DNA from: an uncultured Pseudomonadota bacterium
GTDB taxonomy: Bacteria > Pseudomonadota > Alphaproteobacteria > RF32 > CAG-239
Length of the DNA stretch: 5,622 nt
NCBI GenBank assembly: GCA_902796625.1
Contig: CADBPX010000083.1
Span: forward strand, 1-5,622
Reading direction: 5' to 3'
A program made the translations under genes and the position numbers. The notes under the pieces were generated by a model. That model was not told where the DNA came from and did no database searches. It saw nothing but the letters and a program-made list of their open reading frames with translations. Of this stretch, positions 1-5,622 are shown piece after piece; within the stretch, counting starts at the first letter, position 1, and each line of letters opens with the position of its first letter.

Positions 1-261
1 CACATAAGGCGATGCGGTTTTATTTATTAATTCTTCAACCGTTAGATTAACATATTTATCGGCAATTTCCGGATGTACACCGGCAGTAGTATAAATATTT
101 TTATGCTGTGCACAAAATTCCGTCAACTGCTCAACATCAGCAAGATCGTCACACACGTCCATAATAACGTCAACGCCGACTTCTCGAGCCCGTAATACCG
201 CATTTTCCCGATCTTCATCAAAATCCGCTGCATTAATATGACAATGACTATCCACAAACAT
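1..261 (-). CDS. tatD: TatD family metal-dependent hydrolase (DNase), N-terminal part only
   Basis: This is the first 87 codons of a TatD-type hydrolase; the rest lies beyond the left edge of the window. The family folds as a TIM barrel with two metal ions and is known for 3'-5' DNase and related phosphoesterase activity in the cytoplasm. Visible signatures are the N-terminal MFVDSHCHI, whose HxH pair (His6, His8) binds metal, and the GVHP motif at residues 61-64. The ATG at 261-259 shares one base with the TAA stop of holB (TAATG). An AAGG ribosome binding site lies inside the last holB codons, 7 bases upstream, so the start is well supported and translation is probably coupled. The residues between the two motifs (IMDVCDDLADVEQL) are typical in position but not a motif I recognise. 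The later metal ligands cannot be checked. Confidence in the family is high; the exact substrate is unknown. Confidence 0.9.
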   Translation of the reverse strand, partial: MFVDSHCHINAADFDEDRENAVLRAREVGVDVIMDVCDDLADVEQLTEFCAQHKNIYTTAGVHPEIADKYVNLTVEELINKTASPYV

Positions 262-1307
262 TACAAAACCTTACAAATATCAGTTAATAATTTAATCAGC
301 ATTTGCTTTTTATCCATGTTTATATTTATACAGTCAGCATACATACGTTGTGTTTTGCTCCAACATTCATACAAAGCTCTGCTATCGGATGCTTGTGATA
401 AATTTTCCTTAATAAATTGCAAAATAAAATCTTGCAACAAAGAAAATTTATCTTCATCAGCCGTTGCTTCAGCGCAAAATTCTAACATTTTCTCGATAGA
501 AAATTTTTGCTTTGCATATAGCAATGAGCATAAATTATTATATAAATCCGGAGCATTCAAATCGGCGTACAATATCGCTCGCCCGATACTTCCTCGGCTC
601 ATTTGTGCCACTTTAAGCACCATTTCTTCACTTAATTCTGCCCGGTAACGCCGCAATAAACTGCTCACTTCTCCGTCATTCAGCGACCTTAAATTCAACT
701 TAGCACAACGCGAACGAATTGTTGGTAACAATGTGCCTATATTATGACTTACAAGCAATAAAACCGTGCGAGCCGGCGGTTCCTCTAAAATTTTCAACAA
801 CGCATTGGCGGCACTTTTATTCATATCATCGGCTGCATCAATAATAACCACCCGCCATCCGTCATTAAATGACGTTTTGGCTAAAAACTCATTAATTTTA
901 CGCACATCATCAACCCGAATAAACGCTGATCTGCGTAAATTTGCCAAATCATCTTCATCTAATGCTTCACCTTTTTGAATGGAACTGATGATTTTCTTAC
1001 GATCAGTTTCGATGTAATCTCTCTCAAGAACCTTTACATCGGGATATGAACCTTTAGCAATTTGCTGAAATATTTCCGCATTCTCAGGAACATTTAATGA
1101 AGTATAATTCTCACGCTTCTGCCAATCTGCCCACACCAAAAAACGAGCAATCCGATAGGCCAGTGTTGCTTTACCGACACCCTGCGGACCGCTTAAAATC
1201 CATGCATGATGCATTGTTCCGTTTTTCCATGCCCGCAAAAAAATATCTTCGGCAACCTGTTGTCCCAGCAAAAAAGCATTTGAACGCGGCAAAATGTTTT
1301 CAGCCAT
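261..1307 (-). CDS. holB: DNA polymerase III subunit delta' (clamp loader)
   Basis: Delta' is the stator subunit of the clamp-loader complex (gamma/tau-delta-delta') that places the beta clamp on primed DNA. The 348-residue protein shows a RecA-like AAA+ core: a P-loop-like GPQGVGKAT (residues 40-48), a Walker-B-like VVIIDAADDMN (153-163), the ALLKILEEPP helix (169-178), and the SRC arginine-finger motif TIRSRC (196-201). The rest is the C-terminal helical collar. The four zinc-binding cysteines of the E. coli protein are absent, as I expect in Alphaproteobacteria. Residues about 96-135 form a charged segment that looks longer than usual. The ATG at 1307 is chosen because it shares one base with the tmk stop (TGATG) and has GGGG 5 bases upstream. 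A GTG at 1310 would add one residue but sits only 2 bases from that GGGG. The gene ends in TAA, overlapping the tatD start. Confidence 0.95.
   Translation of the reverse strand: MAENILPRSNAFLLGQQVAEDIFLRAWKNGTMHHAWILSGPQGVGKATLAYRIARFLVWADWQKRENYTSLNVPENAEIFQQIAKGSYPDVKVLERDYIETDRKKIISSIQKGEALDEDDLANLRRSAFIRVDDVRKINEFLAKTSFNDGWRVVIIDAADDMNKSAANALLKILEEPPARTVLLLVSHNIGTLLPTIRSRCAKLNLRSLNDGEVSSLLRRYRAELSEEMVLKVAQMSRGSIGRAILYADLNAPDLYNNLCSLLYAKQKFSIEKMLEFCAEATADEDKFSLLQDFILQFIKENLSQASDSRALYECWSKTQRMYADCININMDKKQMLIKLLTDICKVL
269..272 (-). promoter_or_regulatory. Ribosome binding site of tatD inside the 3' end of holB
   Basis: AAGG lies 7 bases upstream of the tatD ATG, within the last codons of holB. 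It supports the start that overlaps the holB TAA stop. Confidence 0.6.
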
Positions 1308-1951
1308 CACAACCCCAATCTGCTTTGAACAACAGCAATTACACGCTTATGTAAGGTATGAATATCCGTATTAGCATCGATTACCGCACATCTTTCCGGC
1401 TCTCGTTTAGCTATTTCCAAAAATCCTTTGCGCAAATTGTTATGAAATTCTAACTTCTGACTTTCAAAACGCAATTCCTTAACATCCATTGCTTCCGATT
1501 TAGCAAACGAGCGACGTAAACCTATTTCCGGATCCATGTCCAAAATAATTGTCAAATCCGGTTTAAATTCGCCAGCAACAATTCGATACAGCTCTTGCAA
1601 TACCGACAAATCGACCCGTTTATCGTACCCGTAATATTGATAAGCTTCCGTTGAATCGGCATATCTGTCACTTATTACCCACTTATTTTGCTCCAGCTCC
1701 GGCCACACCACTTTAGTCAGATGGTTGCGCCGATCAGCATAATAAAGCAAACATTCGGCCACGGCATCAAATTTATCTTTATCTCCGGTTACCAATAATT
1801 CTCGTAAAACTCTACCTTCAACGGTTCCACCCGGTTCTTTAGTCAAAACCGCATCAATATTCTTTTGTCGCAGATATTCAGCTAACAAACGAACTTGCGT
1901 TGACTTACCACAACCCTCTCCACCTTCAAAGGTAATAAATTTGCCGCGCAT
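1307..1951 (-). CDS. tmk: Thymidylate kinase (dTMP kinase)
   Basis: This cytoplasmic enzyme phosphorylates dTMP to dTDP with ATP, an essential step towards dTTP. The 214-residue protein is of normal family length. Motifs seen are the P-loop GGEGCGKS (residues 10-17), the EPGGT dTMP-binding motif (39-43), the DRYADST motif with its DRY at 95-97, and a basic lid region (R146, R147, K151). The P-loop carries no arginine, so the lid residues probably supply the catalytic charge, as in the E. coli type II enzymes. After AYQ (103-105) the loop reads YYGYDKRVD, about two residues longer than the AYQGYGRGLD form I know from relatives. The ATG shares one base with the dac TAA stop (TAATG), and a GGAG site lies 7 bases upstream inside dac. 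The TGA stop overlaps the holB start. Confidence 0.97.
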   Translation of the reverse strand: MRGKFITFEGGEGCGKSTQVRLLAEYLRQKNIDAVLTKEPGGTVEGRVLRELLVTGDKDKFDAVAECLLYYADRRNHLTKVVWPELEQNKWVISDRYADSTEAYQYYGYDKRVDLSVLQELYRIVAGEFKPDLTIILDMDPEIGLRRSFAKSEAMDVKELRFESQKLEFHNNLRKGFLEIAKREPERCAVIDANTDIHTLHKRVIAVVQSRLGL

Positions 1952-3093
1952 TATTTTGCTCCGAAGACAAAATACTTAACATTCGCAATAAAACGCCCCA
2001 ACAATCCGACTTTATTAACATTTTGTGCCGCCACTAAAGGAACTTCTAATGTCGGCTGGCCTTCTATTTCTATTTTTAGTTTTCCTACTTCTTGACCGGC
2101 CTTTATTGGAGCCTTAATCGGCTCATCAAATTCAACACTTGACTTAACGTGGTCTATTTTGCTCATATGTATAGTCTTCAAAACATCATTACCCACTGTC
2201 AGATCAACGTTTTTCTGCTGACCATACCAAACTTTTGCCGTTGCAATAACCTGTCCTTTATTAAACATCTTATAGTTATTAAATTCGCGGAATCCCCAGC
2301 TCATAAGTCTTTCTGCTTCTTCCGAACGTTCTTTATTACTGCTCATACCGCTCATAACTTCAATCAAGCGGCGTCCGTTTTTAACAGCAGATGCATCTAA
2401 ACAGAAACCGGCTTCTTCGGTATGTCCGGTCTTCAAGCCGTCGGCACCGGCCATTGTATAAAGCAACGGATTACGATTGCCTTGTTTAATATTGTTATAG
2501 GTAAATTCCTTTTCGCTGAAATAGTGATATAAATCCGGAAATTCTTTGATAATATGACGAGATAAAATCGCCAAATCTTCCATTGACATCATTTGATCCG
2601 GATGCGGCAAGCCGGTAGAATTGGCAAAGCTGCTGTTTTTCAACCCTAATTCTTTAGCTGTTTTATTCATTAATACGGCAAAATCTTCTTCCGAACCGGA
2701 AATATTTTCCGCCACTACGATACAAGCATCATTACCGGATTGAATTACAATACCTTTAATTAAATTTTCAACACTGACATTATCGCCGATAGATAAAAAC
2801 ATTGTTGAGCCTCCGGTAGCGGCACCGCCTTTACGCCAGGCATTTTCACTAACTGAAAAAGTATCATCAAGTTTTATACTTCCGTCTTTAATTTTGCTCA
2901 TTAAAATATAAACGGTCATCAGCTTGCTCATTGATGCCGGAGGCACTGCCTCGGTAATACCTTTTTCAAACAAATATTCACCGGTATCGTAATCCATTAA
3001 AATTGCATTACGCGCTGTTGTTTCATAAGCATGCGCGTCAAATCCGCTGACAACTCCGCATAATAAAATTACCAATCCCCATTTTTTCTGCAT
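1951..3093 (-). CDS. dacA: D-alanyl-D-alanine carboxypeptidase (PBP5/PBP6 family, serine type)
   Basis: This periplasmic penicillin-binding protein removes the terminal D-alanine from peptidoglycan pentapeptides and so limits cross-linking. The 380 residues start with a Sec signal peptide (about 1-22, cleavage after AHA). All three active-site motifs of the S11 peptidase family are present: SMSK with nucleophile Ser54 and Lys57, SGN at 119-121, and KTG at 221-223. The PBP5 C-terminal beta domain spans roughly 275-355. The last 20 or so residues (LLGRFIANVKYFVFGAK) look like the amphipathic membrane anchor of PBP5. The ATG has an AGGAG site 6 bases upstream that overlaps the rlpA TAG stop, leaving a 9-base gap. 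The gene follows the septal lipoprotein gene rlpA, and its TAA overlaps the tmk ATG. The family is certain; whether the best symbol is dacA, dacC or dacF cannot be told from sequence alone. Confidence 0.95.
   Translation of the reverse strand: MQKKWGLVILLCGVVSGFDAHAYETTARNAILMDYDTGEYLFEKGITEAVPPASMSKLMTVYILMSKIKDGSIKLDDTFSVSENAWRKGGAATGGSTMFLSIGDNVSVENLIKGIVIQSGNDACIVVAENISGSEEDFAVLMNKTAKELGLKNSSFANSTGLPHPDQMMSMEDLAILSRHIIKEFPDLYHYFSEKEFTYNNIKQGNRNPLLYTMAGADGLKTGHTEEAGFCLDASAVKNGRRLIEVMSGMSSNKERSEEAERLMSWGFREFNNYKMFNKGQVIATAKVWYGQQKNVDLTVGNDVLKTIHMSKIDHVKSSVEFDEPIKAPIKAGQEVGKLKIEIEGQPTLEVPLVAAQNVNKVGLLGRFIANVKYFVFGAK
1959..1962 (-). promoter_or_regulatory. Ribosome binding site of tmk inside the 3' end of dac
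   Basis: GGAG lies 7 bases upstream of the tmk ATG within the last codons of dac. It supports the start at 1951, which shares a base with the dac stop. Confidence 0.7.
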
Positions 3094-3099
3094 TTTAAT

Positions 3100-3104
3100 C
3101 TCCT
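3100..3104 (-). promoter_or_regulatory. Ribosome binding site of dac, overlapping the rlpA stop codon
   Basis: AGGAG lies 6 bases upstream of the dac ATG and overlaps the rlpA TAG stop (TAGGAG). Ribosomes finishing rlpA will cover this site, which suggests that the lipoprotein and the carboxypeptidase are translated in a linked way. It also fixes the dac start. Confidence 0.8.
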
Positions 3105-4230
3105 ATTTTTGTTCAATTCTGGTATCTTTTATTCCATAATATCTTAACTTAGCCTGCGCTACCTTAGCTTCTTCCGCACGACTGTATGGACCAACAGAAA
3201 CGCGATAATACGGCTTTCCTCCGGCCGTTACATTAACAATATGACTGCTTCCATATTCCTTCAAACGAACCATTTGTTTATGCGCCAGCTCGTATTGAGA
3301 AAAAGATCCGGCATGCAAATAATATCCTCCGGCCACATATTGATAACCGTTTGATTTAATTGCTTGTGAACTTTTAGCTTGCGGATTAACTGCTGCTTTG
3401 CCGTATACCCCGCTTTTATCTGCCACCTTACCGGCACCGGCGGCCAATGTTCCCATAGAAGCGGACTTACCTTCACCGTCAGCCGTAGCTGCCGAGCCAT
3501 ATACCACCGGCTCACTCGTTTGTCCTTTAGGTTTGAAAGATCCTTGTTGATATGCCTTTCCTCCGGCACTGGCATAAATTGCCGCCATATCTTTTTTCTC
3601 TTCTTTTTCAGAAATTTCTATACGCTCGGCCGAACTTTCATACAACGATGGTGCCGGTTTAGCCTTTTCCGCAGCAGCCAAAGCCGTTTCTTTCTGCGAT
3701 TGCGGTTCATTAAGCATTGCGGCCTTTAAAGCACGACTTTCTTTTTCCATAACCTCAACGCGAACTTTAGTGGTTCCTTGCCCCATATACCCCAAGAGCT
3801 GAGCTCCATGCTTAGATAAATCAATAATACGATCTTTAACATAAGGTCCACGGTCATTAACACGCACAATAACCGAACGTCCGTTTTGCAAATTAGTAAC
3901 CTTAACAATACTTGGCAATGGCAATGTACGATGAGCTGCGGTTAAAGTATTCATATTGTAATGTTCACCGTTTGCAGTCATCTTACCGTTAAAATCTTCG
4001 CCATACCACGATGCCATACCAACTTCGGAATAGTTATAGTCTTCCTTCGGATAATACCACCGGCCGGCAATCTGATATGGATTTCCCACTTTATAAACAC
4101 CGCCGTAATTTTTAATAACTTCTGCCTGTGCTTGCGGTGACAAACCAGATAGTTCCGGTGTTCCGGTTGAACACGAAGTCAAAACGATACCGCAAAAAGC
4201 AATAGTTAAAATCAGTTTAATCGAATTCAT
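3103..4230 (-). CDS. rlpA: Septal ring lytic transglycosylase / rare lipoprotein A, DPBB plus SPOR domains
   Basis: RlpA is an envelope lipoprotein. The Pseudomonas aeruginosa protein is known to be a lytic transglycosylase that prefers glycan strands lacking stem peptides. This 375-residue protein has a signal peptide ending in the lipobox LTSC (residues 17-20), so Cys20 should be lipidated. The double-psi beta-barrel covers about 69-162, with VGMASWYG, GEHYN, TAAHRTLPLPS, VRVNDRGPY and RIIDLS. Glu89, His100 and Asp126 have the spacing I recall for the P. aeruginosa catalytic residues. A long low-complexity linker (about 165-295) follows, with loosely repeated IYASAGGKA, VYGSAA and VYGKAA units. 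A C-terminal SPOR domain (about 298-375, YYLHAGSF to RYYGIKDTRI) should bind denuded septal glycan. The ATG has a weak GGA site 5 bases upstream within an A-run. A promoter is likely in the 81-base upstream gap. It is the first gene of the tightly packed operon. Confidence 0.95.
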   Translation of the reverse strand: MNSIKLILTIAFCGIVLTSCSTGTPELSGLSPQAQAEVIKNYGGVYKVGNPYQIAGRWYYPKEDYNYSEVGMASWYGEDFNGKMTANGEHYNMNTLTAAHRTLPLPSIVKVTNLQNGRSVIVRVNDRGPYVKDRIIDLSKHGAQLLGYMGQGTTKVRVEVMEKESRALKAAMLNEPQSQKETALAAAEKAKPAPSLYESSAERIEISEKEEKKDMAAIYASAGGKAYQQGSFKPKGQTSEPVVYGSAATADGEGKSASMGTLAAGAGKVADKSGVYGKAAVNPQAKSSQAIKSNGYQYVAGGYYLHAGSFSQYELAHKQMVRLKEYGSSHIVNVTAGGKPYYRVSVGPYSRAEEAKVAQAKLRYYGIKDTRIEQK

Positions 4231-4264
4231 TTTTTTCCATAGTTTATCATTGTATCACCGCAAG

Positions 4265-4291
4265 ATTATACAAATTAAACACACACTGCAA
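4265..4291 (-). promoter_or_regulatory. Candidate sigma-70 type promoter for the rlpA-dac-tmk-holB-tatD operon
   Basis: On the minus strand a perfect TATAAT -10 box occupies 4270-4265. A partial -35 box, TTGCAG (4291-4286), lies 15 bases upstream; the spacer is short and the -35 matches only in TTG. Transcription would begin near 4258, giving a leader of about 28 bases before the rlpA ATG. It lies in the only gap of the window, between two same-strand genes. A second weaker -10-like TACAAT is at 4254-4249. The perfect -10 hexamer is direct evidence; promoter function is inferred, since such hexamers are common in AT-rich DNA. Confidence 0.45.
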
Positions 4292-4311
4292 GCATTTTTG
4301 CATACTTATAC

Positions 4312-5601
4312 TTACTTCTTTTTCGGTCTTTTGGTTGGAATTGGAGTAGCAAAGCCCTGTTTAGCGCTGTAATTGCGTATTTTATTTAAGAGTTGATAAT
4401 CTGGATACCCATCTTCCGGCAAACGTAATTTCTTTTGTAATACTTTAACGGCGGCACGAGTTTGTGAACCCAGCTTACCATCTTCCTTTATTTTATCTTT
4501 GCTAAACTTATTATGAAATTTCTGCACTGCCAAAATTTCATCGCTGTTCACGGTGTATTGTTCCGATGCCACCAACGGGGACCATTTTCGCTCCGGATTA
4601 GCAATATAATCAGCCAATGTAACAACGGCAATTGCATAATTATCCGAGCGGTTCCATATCATTACTCGTTTAAAATTACCCAATACGATATATGCCGGCC
4701 CCTTGCGTCCGTCCGGCAGAATAATTGAAGCCTTAGCTTCATCATCAAACGGCAAATTATAGCCGTAAAAAGTTTTTACTCCGCGTTTTTTCCATTCTTT
4801 AACCGACTTTGTCGTCTGCCGCCCGACATCTTTGAAATTAAAGTCCCAAGGTAACTGCACGCGCATTCCCCAACCTTCATCTTTACGCCAACCTAATTTA
4901 GTTAAAAAATTTTCGGCTGAAGCAATCGCATCAGGAAGTGAATTCCAAATATCCGGCACTTTATCTCCGTCATAATCAACCGCATAGCTGTTATAGGTTG
5001 ACGGCATAAATTGAAAATGCCCCATTGCACCGGCCCATGATCCCAGCATTTTACTTTCACTTAAGTTAGTACGATCCATAATTTTAAGAACGTTATAGAG
5101 TTCATTTTTGAAAAACTTTGAACGACGATTACGATAGCTCAAATTGGTTAAACTATCAATTAAATGGTGTTTTCCCTTATTTTCGCCGAAATTGGTTTCT
5201 ACTCCCCAAAAAGCTACAATATAATTGAATGGCACATTATATTTTTGTTCGATTTTACCATATTTTTTCTTAATTTCTTTATATTTTTGCCGTGCTTTTG
5301 CCACTCGGTCTTTATTAACTAAACGATTGACATAATTGCAAGTTGTCATCACAAATTCAGCTTGCTTTTTATCGTGTTGTACCACTGCCGGTGCTACGTG
5401 GTAATAATTTTTTCCTTTATAAGCCTTATCAAGCGTTTTCTGCGAAATCCCGCGCGCCTTCATTTCACGTTGCAAATTTTCGACAAACGTTGTCCATTCT
5501 TTAGGTGGTTTAGGCCTTGCATTCTTTGCGGCCAAGGCATTGAAACATGCAAAATTTAACACGCATAAAACAAGAACTAACTTTCCGATAAAACTTCTCA
5601 T
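4312..5601 (-). CDS. mltB: Secreted lytic murein transglycosylase, MltB/GH103 type, with C-terminal peptidoglycan-binding domain
   Basis: The enzyme cleaves the MurNAc-GlcNAc bond of peptidoglycan with formation of a 1,6-anhydro end, in the periplasm. The 429 residues begin with a Sec signal peptide (about 1-25, NALAA). Cys13 and Cys19 do not fit a lipobox, so unlike E. coli MltB it is probably not a lipoprotein. The SLT_2 catalytic domain spans about 35-335: AFWGVETNFG with the presumed catalytic Glu135, GSWAGAMGHFQFMPSTY (187-203), DYDGDKVPDIWNSLPDA (209-225), and the WNRSDNYAIAVVTLADYI signature (316-333). A peptidoglycan_binding_1 domain follows (about 350-410, DGKLGSQTRAAVKVLQKKL). The tail is very basic (PTKRPKKK). 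The ATG is directly preceded by an in-frame TAG and has AAGGAG 5 bases upstream. The TAA stop is backed by a second in-frame TAA two codons on. It may be co-transcribed with rlpA, since no terminator is visible between them. The symbol is at family level. Confidence 0.93.
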   Translation of the reverse strand: MRSFIGKLVLVLCVLNFACFNALAAKNARPKPPKEWTTFVENLQREMKARGISQKTLDKAYKGKNYYHVAPAVVQHDKKQAEFVMTTCNYVNRLVNKDRVAKARQKYKEIKKKYGKIEQKYNVPFNYIVAFWGVETNFGENKGKHHLIDSLTNLSYRNRRSKFFKNELYNVLKIMDRTNLSESKMLGSWAGAMGHFQFMPSTYNSYAVDYDGDKVPDIWNSLPDAIASAENFLTKLGWRKDEGWGMRVQLPWDFNFKDVGRQTTKSVKEWKKRGVKTFYGYNLPFDDEAKASIILPDGRKGPAYIVLGNFKRVMIWNRSDNYAIAVVTLADYIANPERKWSPLVASEQYTVNSDEILAVQKFHNKFSKDKIKEDGKLGSQTRAAVKVLQKKLRLPEDGYPDYQLLNKIRNYSAKQGFATPIPTKRPKKK

Positions 5602-5606
5602 CTACA

Positions 5607-5612
5607 CTCCTT
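5607..5612 (-). promoter_or_regulatory. Ribosome binding site of the lytic transglycosylase
   Basis: AAGGAG lies 5 bases upstream of the ATG at 5601, and an in-frame TAG abuts the ATG. Together these fix the start. The promoter must lie beyond the right edge of the window. Confidence 0.8.
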
Positions 5613-5622
5613 ACAAACATTC

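Noticed and set aside
238..648. 136-codon open frame on the plus strand
   Set aside because: It lies antisense to holB and the tatD start, has no family motif and no good ribosome binding site, and the minus-strand proteins here are clearly real.
1305..1310. GTG at 1310 as the start of holB
   Set aside because: It adds one residue only, lies 2 bases from the GGGG site, and the ATG at 1307 gives the same one-base overlap as the other junctions.
3261..3575. 104-codon open frame on the minus strand in another frame of rlpA
   Set aside because: It covers the SPOR and linker region of rlpA, which has clear domain motifs in its own frame. The shifted frame shows no domain and is probably a shadow of the repetitive linker.
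3379..3729. 116-codon plus-strand open frame opposite the rlpA linker
   Set aside because: It is rich in Arg, Phe, Ser and Cys, as expected from reading a low-complexity gene backwards. No start signal or motif supports it.
4287..4311. Possible terminator hairpin after the transglycosylase gene (GCA-AAAA-TGC)
   Set aside because: The stem is only three clean base pairs and no T-run follows on the minus strand, so it is unlikely to terminate transcription.
5362..5559. Plus-strand open frame of 65 codons with hydrophobic stretches
   Set aside because: It is antisense to the signal peptide and N-terminus of the transglycosylase; hydrophobic residues arise from the reverse complement of Lys-rich codons.
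1..5622. Mobile element, CRISPR array, tRNA, toxin-antitoxin or defence system
   Set aside because: I saw no spaced direct repeats, inverted terminal repeats, transposase motifs, tRNA-like folds or small paired genes. The window is fully taken up by six housekeeping genes.

Overview
All protein genes in this window lie on the minus strand, so the layout reads right to left. In transcription order they are: a secreted MltB-type (GH103) lytic murein transglycosylase; a lipoprotein RlpA with a DPBB and a SPOR domain; a D-alanyl-D-alanine carboxypeptidase (PBP5/DacA type); thymidylate kinase (Tmk); the DNA polymerase III delta' subunit (HolB); and the N-terminal 87 codons of a TatD-family metallohydrolase, cut by the left edge of the window. 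Coding density is very high. The only real intergenic gap is 81 bases, between the transglycosylase and rlpA.

Organism (inference): the order rlpA, dac, tmk, holB, (metG), tatD is a known gene neighbourhood of Alphaproteobacteria. The delta' protein also looks alphaproteobacterial, with no zinc-binding cysteines and an HAWILSGPQGVGKATLAYR-type P-loop. Composition is AT-leaning, about 30 to 58 percent GC in individual lines I sampled and near 40 percent overall by eye. This is unlike the GC-rich textbook members and suggests a host-associated or gut-type alphaproteobacterium. The species cannot be fixed from the sequence alone.

Layout: 4312-5601 is the transglycosylase, with a strong ribosome binding site at the right edge. 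4231-4311 is the spacer and holds a plausible sigma-70 promoter for rlpA. From rlpA leftwards everything is packed as one operon. rlpA and dac are 9 bases apart, with the dac Shine-Dalgarno overlapping the rlpA stop. dac/tmk, tmk/holB and holB/tatD each share a single base between stop and start (TAATG, TGATG, TAATG), so translational coupling is likely.

How the genes fit together: three envelope proteins act on peptidoglycan. Two are glycan-strand lyases (MltB-like and RlpA) and one is a carboxypeptidase that trims stem peptides. They are followed by dTMP kinase (dTTP supply), a clamp-loader subunit (replication) and a TatD nuclease. The operon thus joins cell-wall remodelling to DNA precursor supply and replication. 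I see no mobile element, CRISPR array, tRNA, rRNA, riboswitch, defence system or convincing novel system. This is a housekeeping region. The points most worth a second look are the missing metG, the chain of one-base overlaps, an insertion in HolB, the repeat-bearing linker of RlpA and a strong excess of the tetranucleotide CCGG.
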